Assembly: GCA_021324165.1 (NCBI GenBank)
Contig: JAJPJR010000040.1
Location: 62,001-126,000, forward strand
Direction of reading: 5' to 3'
Length of the DNA: 64,000 nt
Origin: Armatimonadota bacterium
GTDB lineage: Bacteria > Armatimonadota > Fimbriimonadia > Fimbriimonadales > ATM1
The position numbers were made by a program, and so were the translations under genes. The notes beneath the pieces were generated by a model. That model worked only from the letters and a program-made list of their open reading frames with translations. It had not been told where the DNA came from and ran no database searches. Positions within the stretch are counted from its first letter, which is position 1. Each line of letters opens with the position of its first letter. This document shows, in pieces, positions 36,193 through 45,811 of the stretch.

Positions 36193-36232
36193 AAACCCCG
36201 GCCAGCCTCCCCCCGCCGGGGTTTCTATTTCT
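36193..36232 (-). terminator. Rho-independent terminator after the CoA-transferase gene
   Basis: AAACCCCGGC (36193-36202) and GCCGGGGTTT (36215-36224) form a perfect ten-base stem with a 12-base loop. On the minus strand it is followed by TTTTCTCTTTT. It separates the CoA-transferase gene from gap, so gap has its own promoter. Confidence 0.85.
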
Positions 36233-36886
36233 TCAAAGCGACATCGGCTGAGGATCGGCTTGCAGTTCGAAAGGAGCCGTGCAGCCGCGGAGCTCCTCGA
36301 TCGTGCAGTCGGGGTGAATCTCTCGAATCACGATCCCTCCTTCGGGCTTCACGTCGAACACCGCTTTTTCGGTAATGATCCGATTGACCACCTTTTTGCC
36401 GGTAAGCGGCAGGCGGCATTTTTCCAGGATTTTGGGCGAGCCGTCTTTGGCGGTGTGAGTCTGAATGACCACCACATACTTGGCGCTCGCTACCAAGTCC
36501 ATCGCGCCTCCCATGCCTTTGACCATCTTGCCGGGAATCATGTAGTTGGCAAGGTCGCCGTCCACGCTCACTTCCATTCCTCCAAGGATGCTTAGGTCAA
36601 TGTGCCCGCCGCGGATCATGGCAAAGGAGTCGGCGCTGCTGAAAAAACTCGCTCCGGGAGCCTCGGTGATCGTCTGTTTGCCGGCGTTGATCAGGTCGGG
36701 ATCAACCTCGGACTCTTTCGGAAACGGCCCGATGCCGAGCAAGCCGTTTTCGGATTGAAGCACCACTTCGATTCCTGGCGGAATCAGGTTGGCGATGAGG
36801 GTAGGCATTCCGATTCCCAAATTCACATACATCCCATCTTTCAGCTCTTTGGCCGCGCGGCGGACAATGATCTCTCTGGCATCCAT
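36233..36886 (-). CDS. 3-oxoacid CoA-transferase subunit B
   Basis: A 217-residue beta subunit of a SCOT/AtoA-type CoA-transferase, moving CoA between succinyl-CoA (or acetyl-CoA) and a 3-oxoacid. [12 protein letters not shown] opens the fold; [10 protein letters not shown] holds the catalytic glutamate; [14 protein letters not shown] and [16 protein letters not shown] are family blocks. The matching A subunit is not adjacent, which is unusual because the two are normally a pair. I chose the ATG at 36886; a TTG nine codons upstream (36913) is possible. Confidence 0.93.
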   Translation of the reverse strand: MDAREIIVRRAAKELKDGMYVNLGIGMPTLIANLIPPGIEVVLQSENGLLGIGPFPKESEVDPDLINAGKQTITEAPGASFFSSADSFAMIRGGHIDLSILGGMEVSVDGDLANYMIPGKMVKGMGGAMDLVASAKYVVVIQTHTAKDGSPKILEKCRLPLTGKKVVNRIITEKAVFDVKPEGGIVIREIHPDCTIEELRGCTAPFELQADPQPMSL

Positions 36887-37007
36887 CTTGGCTGCGAGGT
36901 TACCCAGAGTCAACGGATTAACATCCCATTAATCTTGGGATCACGGTTCGTTAATTCGGCGATTGAATTCTCCCTATCGTTTGATTTCTTTGAAAGGGGA
37001 GGACATT

Positions 37008-38576
37008 TTGAAAAAGTTCAAAGCCGTGTTGTGGTTGTGTGCATGTGTGTTGGCGCTGCCGATGTGGGCACAGCAAACCGCGTCGCAACAGTTTCCTGAC
37101 AACGCCGCAAACCATTGGGCGTATGCCGCGATCGCAGACCTCGCGGATCGCGGCCTTGTGAAAGGCTACAAAGATTCGAAGGCGATCCCGATGAGTGATC
37201 TTTCACGCATCGAGTTTGCTTCGCTCGTCAACCGCGTTTTGGAAACGCTTGATGCGATCGCATCTAAAGACAAGTCGGCGCCGAGCGCAAAAACGCTCAC
37301 GCAAGACACGCTGAATCAGATCCAAGCGCTGAAAGACGCATTCGAAGAGCAGTTGAAGCAGATTCAAACCGATCTCAAAAAGGCGCAGGATGATATCGAA
37401 GCGCTGCGATCCGATGTGGTGGATGCCAAAGAGATGGCCAATAAAGCGATCAAGAGCGCCGATTCCGCCTATGGCGCTGGAAACCGCAAGTTCGCAATCG
37501 GTGGATACATCCAAACGCGGTATTTGATGGTCGGCGACAACAGCGGAGCGAACTTTCCAAACGGCGCGCCGCCCAGCAGCAGCAGTTACAACGGAACCTA
37601 CATGCAAGGAACGAACGGTGAATCGTTCGTCATCCGCCGCTCGCGCCTCAAGTTCACAGGTTCGCTCACTCCGAACACCAAATATGCGGCGCAAATTGAC
37701 GCTTCGGGCTTGACGAACGGAACTAACCAAGCGGTTACCGTGCGCGAAGGCAACCTGACGTTCACTCCCGGCGACGGCTCGGCGAAGTACCCATCGTTTA
37801 CAGTCGGCTTGTTCGCAAACCCGTTCGGCTACATGCTTCCGCTTTCTGGTGCGAACACGTATTCAACCGAAAAGCCGCTCGCATTCAACGAAACGTCGGC
37901 AGGGTTATTCGCAAGCCAGGATTATGACCGCGGCCTGCAAGTCGCGTATTCGCAGGGGCAGATGAAATACGTCGCTGCGTTTGTGAACGGATCTGGTGTC
38001 GGTACCAACGACACCGATCGCCGGGTGGATGAGATTCTGCGAATCTCTTATCAAAGTGTAGACAAAACGCTTGGGCTCGGCGTGTCGTTTTACAACGGCA
38101 ATATCTCGTTTTCGGGCGCACTGCCTTACGTTCCACGCAAAAAGCAGCTGTTCGGAATTGATGCGCAGTACAACTCGCCGCAGGGCGCGTTCATTCTGGC
38201 CGAACTGGTAGCCGGAACGTTCGAACAGCGGACGTATTTCGACCAGCCGACCTTGAAACTCTCCACGTCGGCAGCACCCGACAACAAGGTGCTTGGTTAT
38301 TACGTTCAGGCAGGATACACGTTCGATCAGAAAGGCGCGCATCCGTGGACGATCGCGATGAGTTATGACGTGTTCAGACGATCCACCGATGGCGAGGCCG
38401 ACAGCGGCAGCAGTTGGGACGACGTGAACTTCGGCATCGGCGCCGCAATCAACCTGGATTCGGCTTCCAGGCTGAAGCTTTGGTACATCAGCCCAAGCAA
38501 AGTGGCGCATCCGCCCGCGCAGCCATCACCCAAAAAGATCTCGATGATCACGCTGGAATACCAGGTGAAGTTCTGA
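37008..38576 (+). CDS. SLH-domain outer-membrane porin
   Basis: A 522-residue envelope protein. A signal peptide (1-22, ending MWAQQ) is followed by an SLH domain (about 29-85: FPDNAANHWAYAAIADLADRG), a coiled coil (about 105-160) and a phosphate-selective-porin-like beta barrel (about 165-522) ending in LEYQVKF with a terminal Phe. SLH anchoring to the cell wall plus a barrel is the OmpM/Slp plan of diderms such as Thermus-Deinococcus and Negativicutes. The TTG start has GGGGAGG six bases upstream. It lies 28 bases before pstS, suggesting a role in phosphate entry. Confidence 0.88.
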   Translation: MKKFKAVLWLCACVLALPMWAQQTASQQFPDNAANHWAYAAIADLADRGLVKGYKDSKAIPMSDLSRIEFASLVNRVLETLDAIASKDKSAPSAKTLTQDTLNQIQALKDAFEEQLKQIQTDLKKAQDDIEALRSDVVDAKEMANKAIKSADSAYGAGNRKFAIGGYIQTRYLMVGDNSGANFPNGAPPSSSSYNGTYMQGTNGESFVIRRSRLKFTGSLTPNTKYAAQIDASGLTNGTNQAVTVREGNLTFTPGDGSAKYPSFTVGLFANPFGYMLPLSGANTYSTEKPLAFNETSAGLFASQDYDRGLQVAYSQGQMKYVAAFVNGSGVGTNDTDRRVDEILRISYQSVDKTLGLGVSFYNGNISFSGALPYVPRKKQLFGIDAQYNSPQGAFILAELVAGTFEQRTYFDQPTLKLSTSAAPDNKVLGYYVQAGYTFDQKGAHPWTIAMSYDVFRRSTDGEADSGSSWDDVNFGIGAAINLDSASRLKLWYISPSKVAHPPAQPSPKKISMITLEYQVKF

Positions 38577-38604
38577 ATTACGAAACAACAAGGAGGCAAT
38601 CACG

Positions 38605-39597
38605 ATGAAAACGTTCAAAACCGCAGCATTGATAGGAATCGCCGCAAGTTCTGTTCTTGGTCAGGCACAAGCACTCACAGGAGCAGGATCAACGTTTATC
38701 AATCCTATCATGCAAACTTGGATCGCCCGATATCGGCAGGCGACTGGAGTCAGCATCAACTATCAGTCCATCGGATCGGGTGGAGGCATTTCGGCTCTCA
38801 TCAACAAAACGGTTGACTTTGCAGGAAGCGATGCGCCGATGAACCCCGCCGAGATGCAGCAGGCCGGAAGGCCCGTCTTGCACATTCCGGCAGTCGTCGG
38901 AACCGTGGCAGTTGCATACAACGTTCCCGGATTGGGACAAGGGCTGAATCTAACGGGGCCGGTTCTCGCTGACATTTATCTGGGCAACATTCAGTATTGG
39001 GATGCACCCCAAATCGCAAATCTGAACCGAGGAATGCGTCTGCCGCATGCACGCATCTTCGTGGCGCACCGCTCTGACGGTTCGGGCACAACATTCATCT
39101 TCACCGACTATCTTTCCAAAATCAGTTCCGAATGGTCATCGCGCGTGGGAACTGGAAAAGCGGTGCACTGGCCCGTGGGCCTCGGCGGCAAAGGAAACGA
39201 AGGTGTGGCAGGGCTCATCAAAACGCACCCGAACTCCATCGGATATGTGGAACTTGCTTATGCAACGCAAAACCAGATGACTTATTGCAAAATGGCGAAC
39301 GCAAAGGGCAGATTCATCGCACCTTCTGCCGAAAGCGGGTCGCTTGCCGCAGCCGGAGTGCCGATGCCTGCTGATATGAGGGTCTCGATCACCAACACGA
39401 GCAATCCGAACGGATATCCGATCAGCGGCTTTACTTGGCTCATCGTTTATCAAAACCCGGCACGCGGCGCGGAAATCAAACGGTTCCTGAATTGGGTCAT
39501 CGCCGAGGGCCAAAGTTTCACGGCCCAGTTGCAATATGCGCCCGTTCCCGAAAACGTGCGCGCAAAACTCAAAGCGATGATCAATTCGATCCGCTGA
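38605..39597 (+). CDS. pstS: Phosphate ABC transporter substrate-binding protein PstS
   Basis: A 330-residue periplasmic phosphate-binding protein. After the signal peptide (about 1-22) come GAGSTFINPIMQTW, GSGGGISALINKTVDFAGSDAPM and SDGSGTTFIFTDYLSK, the phosphate-contacting loops of PstS. AAGGAGG lies nine bases before the ATG. It starts a pstS-pstC-pstA run; no Pho-box could be recognised. Confidence 0.97.
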   Translation: MKTFKTAALIGIAASSVLGQAQALTGAGSTFINPIMQTWIARYRQATGVSINYQSIGSGGGISALINKTVDFAGSDAPMNPAEMQQAGRPVLHIPAVVGTVAVAYNVPGLGQGLNLTGPVLADIYLGNIQYWDAPQIANLNRGMRLPHARIFVAHRSDGSGTTFIFTDYLSKISSEWSSRVGTGKAVHWPVGLGGKGNEGVAGLIKTHPNSIGYVELAYATQNQMTYCKMANAKGRFIAPSAESGSLAAAGVPMPADMRVSITNTSNPNGYPISGFTWLIVYQNPARGAEIKRFLNWVIAEGQSFTAQLQYAPVPENVRAKLKAMINSIR

Positions 39598-39622
39598 ATT
39601 TGACACCCAACCCCACAAGCGC

Positions 39623-40627
39623 ATGGGCATTGATCGGTCGCAACACTCCCAGCCTCGAGCCCCGCTCAGCCGTCAATCGCCCTTGCGCTCCAAAAACTCA
39701 AAACTGCTTGCAGTTGACAGTTGGTACGGCTTTCTGCTGTTGTGCGCTTCGGCAGTTGTGCTGCTCATCATTCTGGCCATCATTCTTGAAATCTATCTGC
39801 AGTCGCGCCAATCCATGCACACGTTCGGCGCAAAGTTCCTGACGACAAAAGAGTGGGATCCGGTTGATGAGGTTTTCGGAGCGCGTGTCTTCATTCTTGG
39901 CACGATCTACACCTCGCTTTGGGCGCTGCTGCTTGCAATTCCCCTGAGTTTAGGAACCGCATTGCTGCTTGCCGACATCGCGCCCGCCTTGATTCGCAAG
40001 CCGGTCGGCTTCTTGATCGAACTGTTCGCCGCGATTCCAAGTGTGGTTTATGGAATGTGGGGAATTCTGGTTTTGGTGCCGTGGCTTCTGCAGCACGTAG
40101 AAACCCCGATCAGCGAGAGCCAGCGTTGGGGCCGATTCTTTCTTTTCGATGCGGCGCCCAACGGAAACGACTTTCTTGCGGCCTCGGTGCTTCTGTCCAT
40201 CATGGTCATTCCGATCATCACCGGAATTGCTCGAGATGTGATCCGCGCTGTTCCGCAAGAGATGCGCGAAGCAGCATATGCGCTCGGCTGCACCAAATGG
40301 GAAGTAATTCGAAAAGTGGTCGTTCCGTGTGCGAAAACCGGCATTGTTGGAGCCGTGATGCTTGGCCTTGGCCGGGCGCTTGGCGAAACCATGGCGGTCA
40401 CGATGGTCATTGGCAACAGTCCCGATTTTTCGCTGCCGCTGTTTAGCCCCGGATACACCATGCCCAGCGTGATCGCAAACGAATTCACCGAAGCGCCTTC
40501 GCCGCTGTACCGCTCGGCACTCATGGAGATCGCGCTCATTCTGTTGGTGGTTGCGATCTTGGTAAACGGTGCCGCGCGGCTGATGGTGTCGCTTACATCC
40601 AGAAGATTCCGCAGGGTGATCGCATGA
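39623..40627 (+). CDS. pstC: Phosphate ABC transporter permease PstC
   Basis: A 334-residue permease with about six membrane helices (from about residue 37). It shows FLIELFAAIPSVVYGMWGI and the EAA loop region MREAAYALGCTKWEVIRKVVVP (about 213-234), which contacts the ATPase. The N-terminal 30 residues are polar and the start is uncertain because no ribosome site precedes ATG 39623. It overlaps pstA by four bases. Confidence 0.95.
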   Translation: MGIDRSQHSQPRAPLSRQSPLRSKNSKLLAVDSWYGFLLLCASAVVLLIILAIILEIYLQSRQSMHTFGAKFLTTKEWDPVDEVFGARVFILGTIYTSLWALLLAIPLSLGTALLLADIAPALIRKPVGFLIELFAAIPSVVYGMWGILVLVPWLLQHVETPISESQRWGRFFLFDAAPNGNDFLAASVLLSIMVIPIITGIARDVIRAVPQEMREAAYALGCTKWEVIRKVVVPCAKTGIVGAVMLGLGRALGETMAVTMVIGNSPDFSLPLFSPGYTMPSVIANEFTEAPSPLYRSALMEIALILLVVAILVNGAARLMVSLTSRRFRRVIA

Positions 40628-41499
40628 TCTCCGGTTTTCGATTCAAATTCCGACTGTTTGTCCGCAAAGTGATGAACGTGATCGGGCTGAGCATCTGTTC
40701 ATTAGCCGGAGTTTTGGCAACGGCGGCGTTGTGCCTGGTGGTGGGCTACATCGTCAAGAACGGATATCAGGCCGTAAACTGGAAACTGATCACGCAAGGG
40801 CCCACGCCCATCGGCACCGAAGGCGGCGGGCTGCGAAACGCCATTGTTGGAACATTGGTGCTTCTGGCCGTTGCGTCATGCATCGGAGTTCCACTCGGCG
40901 TTCTTGCAGGAATCTATCAGGCCGAAAAGGCAGGAAAATTCGCAAAAACCGTCAGGTTTCTCGCAGATGTTTTGAACAGCGTTCCGAGCATCGTCATCGG
41001 TCTGTTCGTTTACGCGGTTGTGGTCATTCCGATCGCGCGCATGCACGAAGGAAACGGCTTCTCGGCTCTCGCAGGTGGAATCGCGCTCAGCATCATCATG
41101 ATCCCCATCATCATGACCGCCACCGAAGAGATTCTAAAAATGGTGCCGCGACGTTTGTACGAAGGATCGCTCGCGTTGGGCGCAACGCGATTTACCACCA
41201 TGTTTCGCGTGATCGTTCCCGCTGCGAAGGCCGGTCTGATTACCGGCATTATGCTCGCGGTGGCCCGCGTGGCTGGCGAAACCGCCCCGCTGCTGTTCAC
41301 CGCGTTCGGCAATGTAACGTTCAGCGTTCGGCTCGACAAGCCGATTGATTCTCTGCCGCTCAGCATTTTTTATAACGCCACGTCACCCTATGACTATCTG
41401 AAATCTCAAGCCATGGCTGGCTCGCTGATTCTGATGATGATTATTGCGGTTTTTAGACTGTCCGCGCGGCTTACCACGCGAAAATCGAAGATGGCATAG
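40624..41499 (+). CDS. pstA: Phosphate ABC transporter permease PstA
   Basis: A 291-residue second permease with about six membrane helices, the periplasmic segment AVNWKLITQGPTPIGTEGGG, VLNSVPSIVIGLFVYAVVV, and the EAA loop PRRLYEGSLALGATRFTTMFRVIVP. The ATG overlaps the pstC stop (ATGA). The next gene is an unrelated carboxypeptidase, so pstB (ATPase) and phoU are missing from this operon. Confidence 0.96.
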   Translation: MISGFRFKFRLFVRKVMNVIGLSICSLAGVLATAALCLVVGYIVKNGYQAVNWKLITQGPTPIGTEGGGLRNAIVGTLVLLAVASCIGVPLGVLAGIYQAEKAGKFAKTVRFLADVLNSVPSIVIGLFVYAVVVIPIARMHEGNGFSALAGGIALSIIMIPIIMTATEEILKMVPRRLYEGSLALGATRFTTMFRVIVPAAKAGLITGIMLAVARVAGETAPLLFTAFGNVTFSVRLDKPIDSLPLSIFYNATSPYDYLKSQAMAGSLILMMIIAVFRLSARLTTRKSKMA

Positions 41500-41541
41500 G
41501 GCGGGCAATCCAACGCGCGGCTCGGGAATACTGAGCACGAT

Positions 41542-42975
41542 ATGCCCGAAGACAAACCGTTAGAACCCCAAGAACAAAAGCGCTCTCTGGTGGAAGAGCA
41601 GCCCGTCATCACGCGGCACCAAATCAAAATCGGCAGCGAAACTCTCAAGTACACGGTTACAACCGGAATGATGCCGTTGAAAACCGAGTTCGGAGAACAC
41701 GAAGCGAACGTGTTCTTTATTGCATACACCAAAGACGGCGCACGCAAAAAGCGTCCGCTGATGTTCAGTTTCAACGGAGGGCCGGGAAGCGCTTCGCTTT
41801 GGCTGCATCTTGGAGCGCTCGGTCCGAAACGGGTGAGGCTTTTGGATGACGGCATGATGCCTGCACCACCCTATACCCTTGTGGACAATCCCCAATCGTG
41901 GCTCACCGAAACCGACATCGTTTTTCTCGATCCAGTCGGCACCGGCTACAGCAGACCCGTGGACAAAGAAACCGGCAAAAAGTTTTGGGGAGTGAAAGGC
42001 GACATCGAATCCATCGGCGAAGTGATCCGGCTTTACCTCACGCGGTTCGAACGTTGGGATTCGCCTCTTTTTCTGGTCGGAGAAAGTTATGGCACCACGC
42101 GCGCTGCCGGGCTTGCGGGCCATCTCATTGACAAAGGCATCGCCTTCAACGGCATTGTGCTTGTGTCATCCATTTTAAATTTTTTGACGGCGCGGTTCAT
42201 CAAAGGCAACGATCTGCCGTACATTCTGTTTCTTCCAACGTATTGCGCAACCGCCCATTTTCACGGAAAGATAACAGGCCGGCTTCGCGACCTGTTGCGC
42301 GATTGCGAACATTTCGCCGCCGGAGAATACACGCAGCTGTTGGCAAAAGGCGACACCATCACCGCCGCCGAAAAAAAGAGGCTGATCGAACGCGTGTCGC
42401 ACTTCACCGGACTTTCAAAAGAGTTTGTAGACAACTGCAACATGCGCGTCAACATCCATCAGTTTTGCAAAGAGCTTTTGCGCGACGAAAAACGAACCGT
42501 GGGACGGCTCGACAGCCGGTTCAAAGGGATGGACGCCCTTGCAACGGGCGAAGTGCCCGAACATGACCCCAGCATAACCGCCATCCGCCCGCCCTACACC
42601 AGCATGATCAACGATTACATCCGCACGCAGTTGAATTACATAACCGATCTCAACTACAACGTGCTGGGCGAAGGAATCGAAGAGCCGTGGGATTGGGGCA
42701 ACGCACGCGACGGCTATCCCGACACGAGCGAAGCGCTCCGCGCCGCTTTTGCCAAAAACCCGCACATGCGCGTGTTCGTGGCGAGCGGCTACTACGATTT
42801 GGCAACGCCCTATTTCGCCACGCAATACACCCTCGCGCACATGGGGCTCGATCCTTCGCTGCGCGATCGAATCAGAACCGAATACTATCCTGCTGGACAC
42901 ATGATGTATGTGCACACAAAATGCTTGGCCGATTTGAAAAGTCACGTGGCCGAGTTTATCGAAGACGCGGTTTAG
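41542..42975 (+). CDS. Serine carboxypeptidase-like peptidase, family S10
   Basis: A 477-residue S10 peptidase. SFNGGPGSASLWLHLGALGP forms the oxyanion region, VGESYGTTRAAGLAGHL holds the nucleophile serine, ASGYYDLATPYF the aspartate and YPAGHMMYVH the histidine, so the triad is complete. No signal peptide is seen (the N-terminus is polar), unlike most S10 enzymes, so it may act in the cytoplasm or be exported another way. It ends overlapping the convergent pntB by four bases. Confidence 0.92.
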   Translation: MPEDKPLEPQEQKRSLVEEQPVITRHQIKIGSETLKYTVTTGMMPLKTEFGEHEANVFFIAYTKDGARKKRPLMFSFNGGPGSASLWLHLGALGPKRVRLLDDGMMPAPPYTLVDNPQSWLTETDIVFLDPVGTGYSRPVDKETGKKFWGVKGDIESIGEVIRLYLTRFERWDSPLFLVGESYGTTRAAGLAGHLIDKGIAFNGIVLVSSILNFLTARFIKGNDLPYILFLPTYCATAHFHGKITGRLRDLLRDCEHFAAGEYTQLLAKGDTITAAEKKRLIERVSHFTGLSKEFVDNCNMRVNIHQFCKELLRDEKRTVGRLDSRFKGMDALATGEVPEHDPSITAIRPPYTSMINDYIRTQLNYITDLNYNVLGEGIEEPWDWGNARDGYPDTSEALRAAFAKNPHMRVFVASGYYDLATPYFATQYTLAHMGLDPSLRDRIRTEYYPAGHMMYVHTKCLADLKSHVAEFIEDAV

Positions 42976-44363
42976 TAACTGTCAATAGCGGTGTTGAGTT
43001 TCGCGATCACGCCTTTCGCATCGCCGAAAACCATCACCGTGTTAGGCAGATAAAACAGTTCGTTTTCGATCCCAGCGAACCCCGTGTTCATGCTTCGCTT
43101 GATCACGATGCACGTCTTGGCTTTGTCCACATCCAAAATCGGCATGCCATAAATCTGCGAAGACGGATCGGATCGCGCCGCAGGGTTCACCACGTCGTTG
43201 GCTCCGACCACAAGTGCAACATCGGTTTCAGGAAACATCGTGTTAATGTCGTCTAAATCATAAAGCAGTTCATAGGGCACGTCGGCTTCGGCCAGCAGCA
43301 CGTTCATGTGTCCCGGCATTCTGCCTGCAACCGGATGAATCGCGAATTTCACATCAATTCCGCGCGCCTGAAGTTTGGTCATCAGCTCCTTCAAAACGTG
43401 CTGCGCCTGCGCGACAGCCATGCCATATCCGGGCACAATGATCACCGAATCCGCATTGCTGAAAATGATCGCTGCATCTTCCACACTGTAATTGCGAACG
43501 GTTTTTCCTTCGGCAAGGCTTCCCGCGGCCGCGGATTGCGCACCGAATGCGCCGAAAATCACATTCTCGAGCGAACGGTTCATCGCCCGGCACATTTCAA
43601 TGGTTAGAATCAGTCCGCTCGCGCCGACAAGTCCGCCTCCAATCAACAATGCGGTATTGGCAAGCACGAACCCGGCAAGGCCCGCCGCCGTGCCCGTAAA
43701 CGAGTTCAACAGCGAAATTACAACGGGCATATCTGCGCCGCCGATCGGAATCACAATCGAAACCCCCACGATCAGCGAAACAACCACAAGCGCCGCAAAC
43801 AGCACGACCAACGGTTTGCCCGCAACGATCAAAACCGCCAGCGCCGCAACCGAAGCAAGCAGCACCAAGTTCACAGCCTTTTGTCCTGGAAACACAATCG
43901 CTCTGCTCGGCAAAACCTCCTGCAGTTTTCCAAACGCGATCAAACTTCCAGCAAAACTGATGCATCCGATGATCGCGCTCAAAACCGTCGTCACCAACGG
44001 AACGATCGGCCAATCGGCGCCGATAGAAGATTGTCGGATGAACTCTACAAGCGAAACCAGCGCAACTGCCCCGCCGCCCAATCCGTTGAGCAGTGCCACC
44101 ATCTGCGGCATTCCCGTCATCGGAACCGAACGCGAAGGCAGAATGCTCAGTGCGGCTCCAACCAAAATCGCTCCGATAATCCATCCGAAATTCTCTCGGG
44201 CGATCCCTTCGTCGAAGAACGTCAACGCAATCGCAATGAACATTCCGCCCGCGGCGAGCCAGTTCCCATGCCGCGCGGTTACCGGAGACTTCATCAACTT
44301 CAGCGCAAGAATGAAACTTATCGCCGCAAGAAGATAACCGACCGGAATCCAATTCTGATTCAT
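42972..44363 (-). CDS. pntB: NAD(P) transhydrogenase subunit beta
   Basis: A 463-residue membrane subunit of the proton-translocating transhydrogenase, which makes NADPH from NADH using the proton gradient. About eight to nine helices (1-265) are followed by the NADP-binding domain III with VIIVPGYGMAVAQAQH, GRMPGHMNVLLAEA and VVGANDVVNPAA. The ATG overlaps the pntAB stop by four bases; it is the last gene of the operon. Confidence 0.97.
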   Translation of the reverse strand: MNQNWIPVGYLLAAISFILALKLMKSPVTARHGNWLAAGGMFIAIALTFFDEGIARENFGWIIGAILVGAALSILPSRSVPMTGMPQMVALLNGLGGGAVALVSLVEFIRQSSIGADWPIVPLVTTVLSAIIGCISFAGSLIAFGKLQEVLPSRAIVFPGQKAVNLVLLASVAALAVLIVAGKPLVVLFAALVVVSLIVGVSIVIPIGGADMPVVISLLNSFTGTAAGLAGFVLANTALLIGGGLVGASGLILTIEMCRAMNRSLENVIFGAFGAQSAAAGSLAEGKTVRNYSVEDAAIIFSNADSVIIVPGYGMAVAQAQHVLKELMTKLQARGIDVKFAIHPVAGRMPGHMNVLLAEADVPYELLYDLDDINTMFPETDVALVVGANDVVNPAARSDPSSQIYGMPILDVDKAKTCIVIKRSMNTGFAGIENELFYLPNTVMVFGDAKGVIAKLNTAIDSY

Positions 44364-44653
44364 CCGCCTTTACTCCGCGGCTTCTTCCGAAACATCTCGA
44401 GCATCCTGTCGGTAACGATGAAGCCGCCCAAAACGTTCATCGTGCCGAACGCAACCGCCGCAAACCCCAACAGGTGCGCCGCAAGCGAATCCGCAGAACC
44501 CAAAACCAAAATGCCCCCAACCAAAATCACGCCATGAATCGCGTTCGTCGCCGACATTAAAGGTGTGTGCAACGTTTGCGGCACCTTGGCGATCACCTCG
44601 AGCCCCACAAAAACTGCCAACACGAAAACGGTGAACAAAGCAAGCAAAGTCAT
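44360..44653 (-). CDS. pntAB: NAD(P) transhydrogenase subunit alpha, membrane part (PntAB)
   Basis: A 97-residue protein with three membrane helices equal to the C-terminal membrane part of PntA (FVGLEVIAKVPQTLHTPLMSATNAIHG is the family signature region). Here the alpha subunit is split in two genes, the three-subunit layout known from Rhodospirillum and others. Its ATG overlaps the pntAA stop. Confidence 0.96.
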   Translation of the reverse strand: MTLLALFTVFVLAVFVGLEVIAKVPQTLHTPLMSATNAIHGVILVGGILVLGSADSLAAHLLGFAAVAFGTMNVLGGFIVTDRMLEMFRKKPRSKGG

Positions 44654-45789
44654 GCGCCGCCTCCATGCTCTAATGCCAACCGCGTTGGGTCGTGTGCGAT
44701 CCTGCCCTCACACGTCACCAACGTTGCCTTCACGATCTCATCTTGAAGGTCGAATTCCAAACGGTCTTTGGGTGCCAGCAGTTTCAAAAACTCCGATAAG
44801 TTTTTTGAATACATCCGGCTTGCATCGGCGGCCATCGAAGAAACCAGATCGAGCGGCGCCAGAATCGTGATGCCGTCTTCGTGCGTGGTTTGTCCGGGAA
44901 CGGTTGACTCGCAATTCCCGCCGGCAGGCGCAGCCAAGTCCACGATCACCGAACCTTTCGGCATCGTTTTCGCCATTTCGCGAGTGATCAAAATCGGAGC
45001 GCGCTTTCCGGGAATCAGCGCCGTGGTAATCACCACATCGGTTTTCGGCAGCCGCGATGCGATCAGTTCGAGCTCCTTGCCATGCGTGTCGGCGGAAACC
45101 TCTTTCGCATAGCCGCCCGCATCCTCGGCCTCTTCTGCCAGCAGATTGATTCCCACAAATCTGCCGCCCAAACTCTCGACCTGCTCTTTCGCGGCTGGAC
45201 GAACGTCGAACGCTTCAACCTGCGCGCCGAGCCGTTTGCATGTTGCAATCGCCTGCAAACCCGCAACTCCTGCTCCGATCACGAACACTTTCGCTGGCGG
45301 CGTCGTCCCTGCCGCCGTCATCAGCATCGGAAAAAACTTGGGAAGCGCGTCCGCCGCCAACAGCGCCGCCTTGTAACCGGCTATCGAAGACATCGCGCTC
45401 AACGCATCCATGCTCTGCGCCCTCGTGATCCGGGGCATCAACTCCATCGCAAACGAACAGACGCTCCGCTCGTTGAACGCTTCCACCAAACCCGGATTCG
45501 AGGTCGGATACAAAAAACCCACGTAAGCAGAACGCTCGGCAAGGCGGCGAGCCTCTTCGATGCTTGGAGGAGCGACTTTCAAAACGACATCAGGGCGCCT
45601 AGCGAAAACATCGTCCACGATTCCTGCACCCGCGCCGGCATACGCGTCGTCGTCAAACCCCGCACCCTCGCCCGCTCCCCGCTCCACCAAAACCTCCACT
45701 CCGCGGGAAACGATGCCGCTCACCCCTTCCGGCGTAAGCGCCACGCGCCGTTCGCCAGGAACGGTCTCTTTGGGAACGGCAGCAACCAC
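44650..45789 (-). CDS. pntAA: NAD(P) transhydrogenase subunit alpha, NAD-binding part (PntAA)
   Basis: A 379-residue soluble NAD(H)-binding domain I, alanine dehydrogenase-like. It starts VPKETVPGERRVALTPEGV, has SIAGYKAALLAAD, and the Rossmann loop AKVFVIGAGVAGLQAIATCKRLGA (about 165-188). It heads pntAA-pntAB-pntB. The start is GTG, with TATCGT six bases upstream and a run of T between, and no Shine-Dalgarno, fitting a leaderless mRNA. Confidence 0.97.
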   Translation of the reverse strand: MVAAVPKETVPGERRVALTPEGVSGIVSRGVEVLVERGAGEGAGFDDDAYAGAGAGIVDDVFARRPDVVLKVAPPSIEEARRLAERSAYVGFLYPTSNPGLVEAFNERSVCSFAMELMPRITRAQSMDALSAMSSIAGYKAALLAADALPKFFPMLMTAAGTTPPAKVFVIGAGVAGLQAIATCKRLGAQVEAFDVRPAAKEQVESLGGRFVGINLLAEEAEDAGGYAKEVSADTHGKELELIASRLPKTDVVITTALIPGKRAPILITREMAKTMPKGSVIVDLAAPAGGNCESTVPGQTTHEDGITILAPLDLVSSMAADASRMYSKNLSEFLKLLAPKDRLEFDLQDEIVKATLVTCEGRIAHDPTRLALEHGGGA

Positions 45790-45795
45790 AAAAAA

Positions 45796-45801
45796 ACGAT
45801 A
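45796..45801 (-). promoter_or_regulatory. Leaderless-type -10 box of the pnt operon
   Basis: TATCGT on the minus strand, then six T, then GTG at 45789. It fits TANNNT spacing and lies in the 22-base gap after msrB. Confidence 0.45.
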
Positions 45802-45811
45802 CCCGGAGCCG

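Noticed and set aside
41500-41541. Hidden pstB or small RNA between pstA and the S10 gene
   Set aside because: The gap is only 42 bases and holds no structured element.
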